A stretch of 64,000 bases of DNA from Stenotrophomonas maltophilia (GTDB lineage: Bacteria > Pseudomonadota > Gammaproteobacteria > Xanthomonadales > Xanthomonadaceae): NCBI RefSeq assembly GCF_039555535.1, contig NZ_CP154630.1:1997001-2061000 (forward strand), read 5' to 3'. This document shows, in pieces, positions 28,183 to 37,579 of this stretch. The translations under genes were made by a program, and so were the position numbers. Numbering within the stretch: the stretch's first letter is position 1; each line of letters opens with the position of its first letter. Under the pieces are notes generated by a model that made no database searches, was not told the origin of the DNA, and worked only from the letters and a program-made list of their open reading frames with translations.

Positions 28183-28388
28183 GCGAGCGCTCCTGCGCAG
28201 GGGAGATGGCGGGAACGATAGCACCCAGCGTGCGAAAGGCGTCAGCATCACGGTCATTGCCGGCAGAGCGTGGCCATTGCATAGTGGGAGGGATGACTGG
28301 CAGCACGCCAGCGGGCGAGCCGGGCCATTCCGGTGCAGGTGCTGGACACGGTATGACGGCAGGCAGTTTCCGCGACAAGGGCAGGACG

Positions 28389-29009
28389 ATGATGGCACTG
28401 GCGCTGTCCATGCTGGGCATGGCGTTTGCCGTCGCCGCTGCCGAACCGGAACCTGCGTCGGCCGAACCCCCGGTGTTCGGTGCCTGGCGCAACCTGCAGA
28501 CCGAGGCCGGCTTCGTACCGGCCCAGCGCAACCTGGCCTTCGGCATGCTGCCGCAGGCGGCGAGCCGGGGTGATCGCTTTGCCATTCTCGATCGTGAAGG
28601 CAAGCGCACGGTGTGCTGCCTGCAGGTGGCCAGTCCCTCGCTGGGCGTGGCGGCGCTGCATGAGCAGTACCACCTGCCGCAGGCCTGGGTGACCGACCTG
28701 AGCAATGGCCGCAGCCCTGCACGCCCCTATGTTCCGCACGTCTACGCGATGCAGCGGGTGGACGAGCTGGCCGACTACAGCTTCGCCGATGTACCGGGCG
28801 CCTACAGCGACCTGGGTGGGCTGCTGATACCCGAGGGAGCAGCACTGGACGCCGATGGCAGCGCGGTGCGCCTGGGCGACAGCCGCTATCCGCTGCATTT
28901 CCAGCGCCAACCGCACGCCGACGACGATGGTGCGCTGGACCGCTACACCCTGCAGGCAGGCGAGGGCGCCGCCCCGATCGTGGTTGAAGTGCCGTTCGGC
29001 ACTTACTGA
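28389..29009 (+). CDS. Exported protein of unknown function
   Basis: About 206 residues, not assigned to a family. I prefer the start at MMALALSMLGMAFAVAAAEP because it gives a signal peptide with cleavage after AAA and has AGGA close upstream; in-frame ATGs at 28353 and earlier would place a long polar stretch before the hydrophobic segment. The mature part contains KRTVCCLQVASPSLGV with adjacent cysteines and DVPGAYSDLGGLLIPEG. It precedes cdh by 68 bases on the same strand. Confidence 0.65.
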   Translation: MMALALSMLGMAFAVAAAEPEPASAEPPVFGAWRNLQTEAGFVPAQRNLAFGMLPQAASRGDRFAILDREGKRTVCCLQVASPSLGVAALHEQYHLPQAWVTDLSNGRSPARPYVPHVYAMQRVDELADYSFADVPGAYSDLGGLLIPEGAALDADGSAVRLGDSRYPLHFQRQPHADDDGALDRYTLQAGEGAAPIVVEVPFGTY

Positions 29010-29077
29010 TTGCAGCACTCCACTGGCTAGAATGCGGCGCGGCGCCGTCTGCCGTGCCTGTTCCGTGAGCCGTTGCC

Positions 29078-29857
29078 GTGTCCCTGCGCCCCTTCCTGCT
29101 GCCGTCCCTGCTGCTGTTGTCCGCCTGTGCCAGTGCCCCCCCACCGCCACCGGCCCATTCCGATGCGCTGTGGCGATTGATTGAACGTGATTGCCGTGGC
29201 GCCGAAGGCCCGCGGGGTGACTGTCTGCAGGTGGACGCTGCGGCGGATCGCCGCGATGTGCTGGTCAAGGACGCGCACGGTGACTACCAGTTCCTGCTGA
29301 TGCCGCTGGACAAGGTCAGCGGCATCGAGAACCTCGCCCTGTACCAGCGCGGAGCGCCGAATTACTTTGCCGCAGCCTGGCAGGCCCGCAGCCATACCGA
29401 GCGGGCTCTGGGCCAACCACTGCCACGCAGCGTTGCCAGCTTGGCACTGAATTCCCCCCACGGCCGCTCGCAGCACCAGCTGCACATCCACGTCGACTGC
29501 CTGCGCGCCGATGTGCTGCAGGCCCTGGATGCACATGCCGGTGCCCTGGGCGCCCGGTGGGCGCCACTGCCGGTGCTGCTGCGCGGCCATCAGTACCAGG
29601 CCCGGCTGCTGCCGGGCACGGAGTTGACCGCCAATCCGCTCAACCTGCTCGCCTACGACCTGAGCGGCGTGGATGACGTCGGCCAATGGAGCCTGGTGGT
29701 GGCTGGCCGGGACAACGTGCAGGCTGGACCGGGCTTCATCCTGCTCGCCACCCGCGTCGACGCGGGTAGCGGCAACGAGGCCAGTGGCGAAGAGCTGCAG
29801 GATCACGCCTGTACAGTCCTGACCGGTGCTGGCGACGCGCTGGAGCGGGTGCGCTAA
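29078..29857 (+). CDS. cdh: CDP-diacylglycerol pyrophosphatase (lipoprotein form)
   Basis: A 259-residue Cdh-family enzyme, which hydrolyses CDP-diacylglycerol to phosphatidate and CMP. It starts at GTG, giving a lipoprotein signal with lipobox LSAC, unlike E. coli Cdh, which has a simple membrane anchor. The HIT-like catalytic histidines are in RSQHQLHIHVDCLRADV, and the family blocks LVKDAHGDYQFLLMPLDKVSGIE and SLALNSPHGRSQ are present. The stop overlaps the end of the convergent GNAT gene by a few bases. Confidence 0.9.
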   Translation: MSLRPFLLPSLLLLSACASAPPPPPAHSDALWRLIERDCRGAEGPRGDCLQVDAAADRRDVLVKDAHGDYQFLLMPLDKVSGIENLALYQRGAPNYFAAAWQARSHTERALGQPLPRSVASLALNSPHGRSQHQLHIHVDCLRADVLQALDAHAGALGARWAPLPVLLRGHQYQARLLPGTELTANPLNLLAYDLSGVDDVGQWSLVVAGRDNVQAGPGFILLATRVDAGSGNEASGEELQDHACTVLTGAGDALERVR

Positions 29858-30450
29858 CCCGCTGCAAGCTGGTGGCTGCGCCAGATCGGCGCAGTCAGCG
29901 CCAATAGCTGGCGGTCCTGCCAGCCCTCCGGACCCAGGTGCTGGTCGCGCAGCACGCCTTCCTGTTCAAAGCCACGGGCGCGAAGCGCGTGGGCAAACGG
30001 GGCGCCGCAGTCGGGCGGCAACATCACGAACAGGCGGTGCAGGCCGACATCCTCGAACAGGAACGGGCACAGGGCCCGCAGGGTCGCATCGGTGTGGGGA
30101 TGCCAATGCTGCAGTGACAGCAGCTCGGCGCAGCGTGAATGCAGTGAATGCAGGCGGACGTGCAACTGGTCCAGCACGGTGCCGTGTTCGTCGTCGAAGA
30201 CGCCCAGCATCAGCTGGTCGTTGTCCTGCTCAAGGCGCGAGCGGTGCATGTGCGCCAGGAAGCGGGCTTCTTCGTCGATGCCGGGTTGAAGATGCCGGCC
30301 GCGGCGGCGGCGGTCGTCGAACAGGCGCCAGCTCGGCAGGTCGGTGCGCTGGAACGGGCGAAGGGTGACCGGAGCCACCTGCAGCTGCAGCAGATGGCGG
30401 CGCGACACAGGGCGCAGGGCGGGGAGCACGGATGTGGGATACGGGGTCAT
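29854..30450 (-). CDS. GNAT-family N-acetyltransferase (RimJ/RimL-like)
   Basis: A protein of about 198 residues with GNAT fold. APVTLRPFQRTDLPSWRLFDD is the usual RimJ/RimL-like opening, and DATLRALCPFLFEDVGLHRLFVMLPPDC with FAHALRARGFEQEGVLRDQHLGPEGWQD matches the acetyl-CoA-binding and C-terminal strands. I start it at MTPYPTS; a longer in-frame start exists 105 bases upstream but adds no conserved sequence. Its substrate could be a protein N-terminus or a small amine. It overlaps the end of cdh tail to tail. Confidence 0.82.
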   Translation of the reverse strand: MTPYPTSVLPALRPVSRRHLLQLQVAPVTLRPFQRTDLPSWRLFDDRRRRGRHLQPGIDEEARFLAHMHRSRLEQDNDQLMLGVFDDEHGTVLDQLHVRLHSLHSRCAELLSLQHWHPHTDATLRALCPFLFEDVGLHRLFVMLPPDCGAPFAHALRARGFEQEGVLRDQHLGPEGWQDRQLLALTAPIWRSHQLAAG

Positions 30451-30670
30451 CATCCCCGGAACGATGGCAATGCCTGGTTTGCGAGACCATTCAAAAGATT
30501 GCAAAAACGCGACGATCAGCGGGCGGAGCCTGATTCGGTTCAGGCATAAGTCCATCAGGGCTGGTCATTTCCGTTGAAACCACCCATTCAGGACACTTTC
30601 GTTACGGGATCGTTATGTGCCGCACAGGCCTCCGACCCCGTACCACCCGCCCAACTCCCCCAGGAAGCCC

Positions 30671-33397
30671 ATGTCTGCCTCTCACAAGGCGCTGCGCCCG
30701 CGTCCGCTGGTGCTCGCGCTGTCGTCCCTGATGCTGCTCTCGTTGCCGGCCTTCGCGCAGGAAAGCGCACCCACGTCGTTGCAGGAAGTGAAGGTCACCG
30801 GCTCGCGCATTCCGCGCGCCAGCGTCGAGGGGCCATCCCCGGTGACGGTGATCAGCCGCGAGCAGATCGACGCGCAGGGCTACCGCAATGCGTTCGACGC
30901 GCTGAGCGCCCTGACCGAAAACACCGGCAACGTGCAGGGCGAGGACTTCGGCAACACCTTCACTCCGGCGGCCAACACCATCAATCTGCGGGGGCTGGGT
31001 CCGAACCGCACGCTGGTGCTGGTCAACGGCCGCCGCCAGGCCGACTACCCGCTGGCCTACGAGGGCTCGGTGAACGTGGTCAACCTGGCCAACATTCCCA
31101 GCGCCCTGATCGAGCGCATTGAGGTGCTCGCCGCGGGTGCGTCGGCGGTGTATGGCTCCGATGCCATCGCCGGCGTGGTCAACATCATCCTCAAGGACCG
31201 CTTTGAAGGCGTGGACGTGAACGTGCGCGCCGGCGGCACCCAGCAGGGCGGGGGTGACAACCAGCGCGCGCAGGTGGTCGGTGGCAGTTCCGGCGAGCGT
31301 TGGGATGCGCTGTTCGGCTTCGAGTTCGACGTGCGCAAGGCGATCCACGCGCGCCAGCGCGACTTCATGGATTCACTGGACGATGATCCGGCCGGCAAAG
31401 CGCCGCAGGCGACCGCGATCGCCTATCGCCGCAATGCTGCCACCGGCCGCAACATCGATCCTGGCGTGAGTGGCTGCGACGCGGCGTCGGACATCTATGG
31501 CGGCAGCGTGTTCCGCGCCTTCAACCCGCGTCAGGGCTGGTACTGCGGCAGCAACGAGGCCACCGCCAGCTACTGGACGGTGCAGACCGAGAAGCGCAAC
31601 CTCAACGGCTACGGCCTGCTGACCTTCCACGTCAACGAGACCACCGACCTGTTCGCCGATCTGGCCGTGGGCAGCGCACGCATCACCAACAACACCCGTG
31701 CGCCCACCTGGACCTCGGCCCGCAACTACTTCTACAACCAGACCACCGGCAACCTGGAAAGCTGGTACCGCCGCTTTGCACCCGAGGAAATCGGTGGCCT
31801 GCCGCGCAATGCCAACCGTTTCCTGGAAAATTCCTGGTCGTTCAACGTCGGCGCGCGCGGCCAGATCGGTGACAGTGGCTGGGATTATGAAGCGGTCTAC
31901 AGCCGCTCACGCTACGAAAACCGCACCCGTCGCCCGGTGCTGCTGGCCGGCATCAATGAATACCTGCTGGGCCCGAAGCAGGGCGTGCGCAATGGCGTGG
32001 AGGTCTATGCGCCGGACCCGGCGCGCCTGTTCCAGCCGCTGAGCCCGAACGAGTACCAGGACCTGTCCGGCTACCAGGAGAGCCGCAACGCGGCGTGGCT
32101 GCAGACCTTCAGCGCCAGCGTCAACGGCCGGTTGTTCGCACTGCCCGGTGGCGACGCCGCGCTGGCTGCGGTGGTCGAGGCCGGCAGCCAGGGTTACCGC
32201 AACCGCCCCGACCCGCGCCTGGGCACCGGCGAGTTCTGGAACACCAGCGCCGGTATCGGTGCCGGGGGCGAGCGCGACCGCTATGCCGCCGGCGTGGAGC
32301 TGCAGCTGCCGTTGCTGCAGTCGCTGACCACCACCCTGGCCGGTCGCTATGACCAGTACCGTGCCGGCGGCGAGCACATCGGCAAGGCAACCTGGAGCTT
32401 CGGCGTCGAGTTCCGCCCGATCGAGAGCCTGTTGATCCGTGGTACGGCGGCGACCAGTTTCCGGGCGCCGGACATGAACTACGTATTCGCCACCGAAACC
32501 CGCGGCTACAACCCGGGCATGACCGATTACTGGCGCTGCCGCACCGCAGGCCAGTCGTACGACAACTGCGACTACAACGGCCTGTCGATCGACTACAGCA
32601 ACCGTGCCAACCCGCAGCTGCAGCCGGAATCGGCCAAGTCCTATGGTTTCGGCGTGGTCTGGTCGCCGCTGGCTGGCCTGGATTTCAGTGCCGACTACTA
32701 CGACATCCGCATCGACAACGAGGTGACCAGCCTCGATACCAGCCGCATCCTGCGTGACGAGGCCGATTGCCGGTTGGGAAAAACGCTGGGTGGCGAGGCG
32801 CGTGACATCGGCTCACCGCTGTGCCAGGACGCGCTGTCGCGGGTGATCCGTAATCCGTCCAATGCCACGGTGCAGCCGGACCAGGTGACCCGCGTGCTGA
32901 TCAACCCGATCAACGCCGCCTCCGAGTCGGTGCGCGGTCTGGACCTGAAGGGCAACTGGCGTTTCGATGCCGGTCGCTATGGCCACTTCACCACGCGCCT
33001 GGCCTACACGCTGGTGCTGGAGCACACGTACCGGCAGTTCTCCGACGACCCCGAGCGCGACATCCGCAATTCGCTGGATGACTACCAGTGGCGCAGCAAG
33101 GCCAACGGCAGCATCACCTGGAACCAGGGCGACTGGACCACCACCCTGTACGGCAATCGTTTCGGCTCACTGCCGAAGACCGATGGCAGTGGCCGCATCG
33201 CGCCGTACATGACCTACAACGCCAGTGTCTTCCGCCAGTTCGGCGAGAACCTGTCGGTGGGCGTGATCGTCAACAACCTGCGTGACAGCCGCCCGCCGGC
33301 TGACAAGAACGGAGGCGGCTGGCCGTTCTACCCTGTTGGCAACTACGACCCGTACGGCCGCCAGTACTGGGTGCAGCTGGATTACCGGTTCCGTTGA
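30671..33397 (+). CDS. TonB-dependent outer-membrane receptor
   Basis: A 908-residue TonB-dependent transporter. The signal peptide ends near residue 28 (LPAFAQES). The plug domain shows LQEVKVTGSRIPRASVEGPS, INLRGLGPNRTLVLVNGRR and AGASAVYGSDAIAGVVNIIL. The 22-strand barrel ends with the outer-membrane signature QYWVQLDYRFR, terminal aromatic-x-Arg. CGSNEAT and RCRTAGQSYDNCDYN may form extracellular-loop disulfides. The layout is that of the Xanthomonadales family that takes up nutrients rather than siderophores, but no substrate genes are adjacent. A strong terminator follows. Confidence 0.93.
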   Translation: MSASHKALRPRPLVLALSSLMLLSLPAFAQESAPTSLQEVKVTGSRIPRASVEGPSPVTVISREQIDAQGYRNAFDALSALTENTGNVQGEDFGNTFTPAANTINLRGLGPNRTLVLVNGRRQADYPLAYEGSVNVVNLANIPSALIERIEVLAAGASAVYGSDAIAGVVNIILKDRFEGVDVNVRAGGTQQGGGDNQRAQVVGGSSGERWDALFGFEFDVRKAIHARQRDFMDSLDDDPAGKAPQATAIAYRRNAATGRNIDPGVSGCDAASDIYGGSVFRAFNPRQGWYCGSNEATASYWTVQTEKRNLNGYGLLTFHVNETTDLFADLAVGSARITNNTRAPTWTSARNYFYNQTTGNLESWYRRFAPEEIGGLPRNANRFLENSWSFNVGARGQIGDSGWDYEAVYSRSRYENRTRRPVLLAGINEYLLGPKQGVRNGVEVYAPDPARLFQPLSPNEYQDLSGYQESRNAAWLQTFSASVNGRLFALPGGDAALAAVVEAGSQGYRNRPDPRLGTGEFWNTSAGIGAGGERDRYAAGVELQLPLLQSLTTTLAGRYDQYRAGGEHIGKATWSFGVEFRPIESLLIRGTAATSFRAPDMNYVFATETRGYNPGMTDYWRCRTAGQSYDNCDYNGLSIDYSNRANPQLQPESAKSYGFGVVWSPLAGLDFSADYYDIRIDNEVTSLDTSRILRDEADCRLGKTLGGEARDIGSPLCQDALSRVIRNPSNATVQPDQVTRVLINPINAASESVRGLDLKGNWRFDAGRYGHFTTRLAYTLVLEHTYRQFSDDPERDIRNSLDDYQWRSKANGSITWNQGDWTTTLYGNRFGSLPKTDGSGRIAPYMTYNASVFRQFGENLSVGVIVNNLRDSRPPADKNGGGWPFYPVGNYDPYGRQYWVQLDYRFR

Positions 33398-33413
33398 ACC
33401 GGCAGGCGAATGA

Positions 33414-33440
33414 AAGGCCCGGCAATGCCGGGCTTTTCTT
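33414..33440 (+). terminator. Intrinsic terminator of the TonB receptor gene
   Basis: Stem GCCCGGC / GCCGGGC with an AAT loop (33417-33433), preceded by AAAG and followed by TTTTCTTT, 20 bases after the stop. Confidence 0.9.
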
Positions 33441-33507
33441 TGTGCACCGCACCGGTGCTGCCGCTGCGCGCATGGCATGCTGTGGCGCTACCCGGAGGAG
33501 GATGCGC

Positions 33508-33981
33508 ATGGATGTCAGGGTGTGGAGCGTGATTGCCGTGCTGGCCATTGCCGGTTGCAGCAGCAAGCAGGCGGCCAGCGTGGATGATGCTGCGACCTAA
33601 GGTGCACTGTCAGCGGAAAAGAGCGACGTGATCCTGGGCTCGGACAACGCCTTCGCGCAGGCGATCAGCCAGCTCGAGCGGCATGCGGCGGGCCAACCGG
33701 AAGTGCAGCACCTGACCAGGCTCTACAGGACGGCCGCGACCCGGCTCATCGGCAGTGACGGCACGCTGGTGTCTTTTGCCTGTGGCTACAGCCTGTGTGT
33801 CGGCGAGATCCGAAGCCGTACCGATGACGATTTCAATGCCTGGTCCGAGGCGATCGGCATGGACAAGGCAGCCCCGGTCTACAGCCTGGCGACGGCACCG
33901 ATGACATGGGGGAGGGACCAGCGTGGTGGGCGCTTCGTATTCTCGGTGGATCCGTCAGCCAACGCGATCTCGAGCCGGTGA
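33508..33981 (+). pseudogene. Lipoprotein gene interrupted by an in-frame TAA
   Basis: A GGAGGAGG ribosome-binding site precedes MDVRVWSVIAVLAIAGCSS, a clear lipoprotein signal (lipobox IAGC). Codon 31 is TAA (33598-33600). The same frame then continues without a shift for 126 codons (ALSAEKSDVILGSDNAFAQ onward) to a natural stop at 33981, containing CGYSLCVGEIRSR and PMTWGRDQRGGRFVF. The two parts read as one protein of about 157 residues, so this looks like a nonsense mutation or a sequencing error. The downstream part has no good start of its own. Function unknown. Confidence 0.7.
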
Positions 33982-34009
33982 TCCGGTCGCGCCCCGTCGC
34001 GTGCCAGCG

Positions 34010-34651
34010 TCAGGGCAGCGCCTGCTGCAGGTATGACTCGATGACGTAGCTGAAAGGCTGCTGTTGGCGGTCGCGCAGCAGGGCGCGCACCTCCAGGATC
34101 ACGCCGTGGTCGCCTTCGCCCCGCGGCGGCCAGAACGTCTGGTCGGCCAGGGTCTGGCGCTGGAAACCGAGCGGGCCGACCACGCGGCCGAACGGTTCGT
34201 CGGTGCTGTCCAGCACCTGGTTCATGGCAGGGCTGAGATGCTCCGGCAGGTACCAGTTGTCGGCCTCGGAGAGGACGCGGCTGCCACAGACCAGCTGTAC
34301 GCGGCGGTAGCGCAGCTCGGCGCCGGGTGCCGCACCCAGTGCCTGCAGTACGTCGGCCGGGGCCGGCTTGTCCTGGCCGTGCACACGCACCGCGCGCACC
34401 CGCGCCTGTTCGGCCAGGCCGTGTTCGGCGCACCAGTGTTCCAAAGTGGCGGTGGCGCTCTGCCCGGACAGCACGCGCTGGTGCAGGCGCTCGACCAGTG
34501 CAGCAGGGGCGATGCGCTGCTGGCCGGGCGGTGACTGCAGCGGCGCGGCAGCCGCGGCATCGGTGGCGGACAGGCTGGCGATCGGGGCGGCGGCAAGCAG
34601 GGACGCGGCCTGCCAGCGGCGGAGACGATCGTGGCGGTCGGACGGGCCCAT
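34010..34651 (-). CDS. Exported protein resembling the chorismate lyase/UTRA fold
   Basis: A 213-residue protein with a signal-like segment (QAASLLAAAPIASLSATDAAA). The conserved core is CGSRVLSEADNWYLPEHLSP followed by MNQVLDSTDEPFGRVVGPLG. This EADNWY...PFG pattern is found in proteins related to the chorismate pyruvate-lyase/UTRA fold, but true UbiC enzymes are cytosolic and differ around the product-binding arginines. I therefore assign only the fold resemblance. It is convergent with the broken lipoprotein gene and divergent from the CodA-like gene. Confidence 0.6.
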   Translation of the reverse strand: MGPSDRHDRLRRWQAASLLAAAPIASLSATDAAAAAPLQSPPGQQRIAPAALVERLHQRVLSGQSATATLEHWCAEHGLAEQARVRAVRVHGQDKPAPADVLQALGAAPGAELRYRRVQLVCGSRVLSEADNWYLPEHLSPAMNQVLDSTDEPFGRVVGPLGFQRQTLADQTFWPPRGEGDHGVILEVRALLRDRQQQPFSYVIESYLQQALP

Positions 34652-34833
34652 GCGGCATCACAGCGGAAACAGGCGCCCATGGTACCTGTTCAGGGGTGTG
34701 CACGGCGTGGCTGCGACCGTTGTCTCAGGGGTAATCATCGTTCTGGTGAATGTGTGCCATCCAGATATTTCGTTGGCCGATGGCTGTGCCGAGGCGCACG
34801 ATGGCGCCATTCTTGGCTTTCCGGGAGTTCCCG

Positions 34834-35994
34834 ATGACCCTCCAGTTCGTCCATGGCGGTGTGGACCGCAACGGTATGCCACTGCATTTCCATATCCGTG
34901 ATGGCCGCATCAGCGGCCTCAATGCAGATGACAGGCCTGCTGATGGGGCGGATTGCATCGACCTGGAGGGTCTCGCGGTCCTGCCCGGCCTGGTGGACGG
35001 CCATATCCACCTGGACAAGAGCTTCGTCGGTGACCAGTGGCACCCACACCAGCCTGTGAACAGCCTGCGTGAACGGTTGGCGGTGGAAAAGGCGGCGGTG
35101 GCCGGCGCAGCACCGATGGTGGATCGCGCCGAGGCCTTGATCCGCCAGTGCAGCGGCTTCGGCACGGTGGCGATGCGCTGCCATGTCGATATCGATGGCG
35201 GCACCGGCCTGCGCCACCTTGAAGCGGTACGCGAGGCAGCACTGCGCTGCGCCGACATCATGCGCATCCAGCTGGTGGCGTTCCCGCAGGCAGGCGTGAT
35301 GTCCTGTGCGGGCACCGCCGCTGTGCTGGAGCAGGCGATTGCGGCGGGCGTGGAAGTGCTGGGGGGAATTGATCCGACCACCCTCGATGGCGATGCCGAA
35401 GGCCAGTTGGCAGTGCTGTTCGGCCTGGCCGAGCGCTATGGCGTGCAATTGGACATCCATCTGCATGAGCCGGGCGAGACCGGTCTGGCCCAGTTGCTGC
35501 GCATTGCCGCGCGCACCCGGGCTGCCGGTCTGCAGGGGCGCGTTGCTGTCAGCCATGCCTATTCGTTGGGCGAGGTGCCTCTGGCGCGCGCGCTGCAGGT
35601 GGGCGAAGCGCTGGCCACGGCCGGCGTGGCAATCATGAGCAATGCACCCGGCGATCATCCATTCCCACCGCTGCGCGCGCTGCATGATGCTGGTGTGCGC
35701 GTGTTCGCCGGCAACGACAACATCCGCGACTGCTGGTGGCCCTATGGCAATGGCGACCTGCTGCAGCGGGCGATGCTGCTCGGCTATCGCTCGGGCTTCT
35801 ACACCGATGACGACCTGAAGCTGGCGCTGGACATGGTCACCACCCATGCCGCGCAGGTGATCGGTCTGCCGCGCTACGGTATTGCCGAAGGCCTGCCGGC
35901 CACGTTCGTGGCGGTGCGCGCCGACCACGGCCCGGCCGCGGTGGCTGCGGTGCCGGTGGAGCGCCGCGTGGTGGTTGATGGTCGCTGGCTGTAG
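34834..35994 (+). CDS. CodA/AtzC-like amidohydrolase
   Basis: A 386-residue metal-dependent amidohydrolase of the cytosine deaminase group. The metal site is visible as GHIHLDKSF (HxH), LDIHLHEPGE (aligned with the CodA DVHCDE block), AVSHAYSLG (metal/catalytic His) and AGNDNIRDCWWPYGNGD (catalytic Asp). LDK after HxH is typical of CodA and N-isopropylammelide hydrolase. It is cytosolic, with no signal peptide. The expected reaction is deamination or C-N hydrolysis of a cyclic amidine or a related heterocycle; the exact substrate is unknown. It stands alone with a REP downstream. Confidence 0.85.
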   Translation: MTLQFVHGGVDRNGMPLHFHIRDGRISGLNADDRPADGADCIDLEGLAVLPGLVDGHIHLDKSFVGDQWHPHQPVNSLRERLAVEKAAVAGAAPMVDRAEALIRQCSGFGTVAMRCHVDIDGGTGLRHLEAVREAALRCADIMRIQLVAFPQAGVMSCAGTAAVLEQAIAAGVEVLGGIDPTTLDGDAEGQLAVLFGLAERYGVQLDIHLHEPGETGLAQLLRIAARTRAAGLQGRVAVSHAYSLGEVPLARALQVGEALATAGVAIMSNAPGDHPFPPLRALHDAGVRVFAGNDNIRDCWWPYGNGDLLQRAMLLGYRSGFYTDDDLKLALDMVTTHAAQVIGLPRYGIAEGLPATFVAVRADHGPAAVAAVPVERRVVVDGRWL

Positions 35995-36017
35995 ATCCAC
36001 GCCGCGCCAACCCCCTT

Positions 36018-36042
36018 GTAGCGCCGAGCCATGCCCGGCGGC
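36018..36042 (+). repeat. SMAG/REP palindrome
   Basis: GTAG followed by a GCCGAGCCATGCCCGGC core, lying between the convergent CodA-like and DUF3806 genes; a broken second copy (GTAGATCCACGC) abuts the CodA-like stop. Confidence 0.7.
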
Positions 36043-36044
36043 AT

Positions 36045-36482
36045 TCAGGCGTAATCGTCGGCGCGGGTAGCGACGAATTCTTCCAGCCATGCCAGCAGAT
36101 GTGCGATGTCGATGACCTCGCCCTGTTCGACGCGCTTGAGCAGCAGCGTGCTGGCGCCGATCTGCAGGCTGCTGTCGGCATAGCGCAGCACTGCATCGAT
36201 GCCCCAGGCATCGGTGACCTGCATCCAGGCCAGGCCAGGCACGCGTTGCGCCAGAGTGTCACCGAACGCGACGCCCAGGGCTTCCCAGCCATCGCAGTCG
36301 TCACGATCGATCAGCTCGGCATCGACCACGCGCTGCAGGGTTGTGGCCGCCAGCGGCCACTGCACCGGCAACGTCGGGAAGCCCACAGCTACGCGCGCGG
36401 CGATCAGCGAGCGCTGGTGCTGCAGATGCGTCTGCAGGGCCGCGGGTAGGGGATCGAAGCGGGTCGAGGGTTGGTCGGACAT
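36045..36482 (-). CDS. DUF3806-domain protein
   Basis: A 145-residue soluble protein of the DUF3806 family. It shows the family blocks WEALGVAFGDTLAQRVPGLAW, MQVTDAWGIDAVLRY and LKRVEQGEVIDIAHLLAWL. Function is unknown; members are small cytosolic proteins, often monocistronic as here. It is convergent with the CodA-like amidohydrolase gene, with a REP between the stops. Confidence 0.75.
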   Translation of the reverse strand: MSDQPSTRFDPLPAALQTHLQHQRSLIAARVAVGFPTLPVQWPLAATTLQRVVDAELIDRDDCDGWEALGVAFGDTLAQRVPGLAWMQVTDAWGIDAVLRYADSSLQIGASTLLLKRVEQGEVIDIAHLLAWLEEFVATRADDYA

Positions 36483-36592
36483 GGCGAGGCGCCGTGGAGC
36501 ACGGAAACAACGGGCACTGTACGAGGCGATGATGCCTGCCGTGCGGCAGGATTGATCAGATATCGATGATCAATGCGCGAGATCCACGCATA

Positions 36593-36635
36593 TGGGGTCA
36601 GATCCGTTTTCCGTAGGAAAACGGATCTGACCCCA
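36593..36635. repeat. 43-base perfect palindrome of the GGGGTCAGATCCG family
   Basis: Twenty-base arms (TGGGGTCAGATCCGTTTTCC and its complement) enclose the loop GTA. Related palindromes occur at 39920-39960 and 45708-45748. A degenerate GTTGCCGGCC repeat follows at 36659-36681. It lies between the DUF3806 start and the LysR stop. Confidence 0.9.
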
Positions 36636-36697
36636 CGCCAGGCAATGCGGCTGTCGAGGTTGCCGGCCAGCGGCCGGCAACACCTCAGGTGCGGTGG

Positions 36698-37579
36698 TCA
36701 ATCCGGTTCGTGCTGTACCTGCCGCCACAGCTCGCTGGCCAGTGCCCGCACCGCATCATCGGCATCGGCACGATGCAGCAGGCCGATCTCGTAGTTGTCG
36801 ATCACCGGCAGGTCGCGCTCGCCATCGATGATGCGGTGCTCGCGGGTGACTGCGCGACGCGGCAGCAGGCTGATGCCGATGCCATCGGCCACCGCGCCCT
36901 GGATGCCACTCAGCGACGAACTGGTGAAGGCAATGCGCCAACGCAGGCCCAAGGCCTCCACGGCGTGGATCATCTCGTCGCGGTACAGCCCTCGCGGCGG
37001 GAAGGTGACCAGCGGCAGCGGCTCCTGCTGCAGGCAGCTGCTGCGCAGGCTGTCGATCCAGTGCATCGGCTCGCGCCGGCAATGCACCGCCTGGCGGCTG
37101 TTGCGGCGCTGCTTGACCAGCACCAGGTCCAGCTCGCCGTGGTCGAAGCCGTGCGCCAGGTCACGGCTCAGCCCGCTGCTGATCTCCAGCTTCACCTGCG
37201 GGTGGCGGCGGCTGAAAGCGGCCAGCATGCGGGTGGTCTGCGGGTTGACGAAGTCCTCCGGCACGCCGATGCGCACGGCGGTTTCCACCGTTGCGCCGGC
37301 CAGGGCTTGGGCCATTTCGTCGTTCAGATCCAGCATGCGCCGCGCGTAGCCGAGCAGGGTGTGGCCGGCGTCAGTGGGGTGCACGTCGCGGTGGCCGCGC
37401 TCAAGCAGGCGATGCCCGGCCAGTTCCTCCAGCCGGCGTACCTTCTGGCTGACCGTGGACTGGGTCGAATGCAGGCGCGTGGCCGCCGTGGTGAAGCTGC
37501 CGCAGTCGGCGACCATCACCAGCGCCCGAAGCAGGTCCAGCTCGAACAGAGTTCTATTCGATTTGGAACTGTCTTGCAT
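36698..37579 (-). CDS. LysR-family transcriptional regulator
   Basis: A 293-residue LysR protein. The DNA-binding helix-turn-helix is in VADCGSFTTAATRLHSTQST followed by VSQKVRRLEELAGHRLLERG. The effector domain is intact to the C-terminus (EIGLLHRADADDAVRALASE). It is divergent from the ankyrin-protein gene (122 bases apart) and downstream of nothing on its own strand, so its target is unclear; the ankyrin/amidohydrolase pair is the nearest candidate. Confidence 0.9.
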   Translation of the reverse strand: MQDSSKSNRTLFELDLLRALVMVADCGSFTTAATRLHSTQSTVSQKVRRLEELAGHRLLERGHRDVHPTDAGHTLLGYARRMLDLNDEMAQALAGATVETAVRIGVPEDFVNPQTTRMLAAFSRRHPQVKLEISSGLSRDLAHGFDHGELDLVLVKQRRNSRQAVHCRREPMHWIDSLRSSCLQQEPLPLVTFPPRGLYRDEMIHAVEALGLRWRIAFTSSSLSGIQGAVADGIGISLLPRRAVTREHRIIDGERDLPVIDNYEIGLLHRADADDAVRALASELWRQVQHEPD

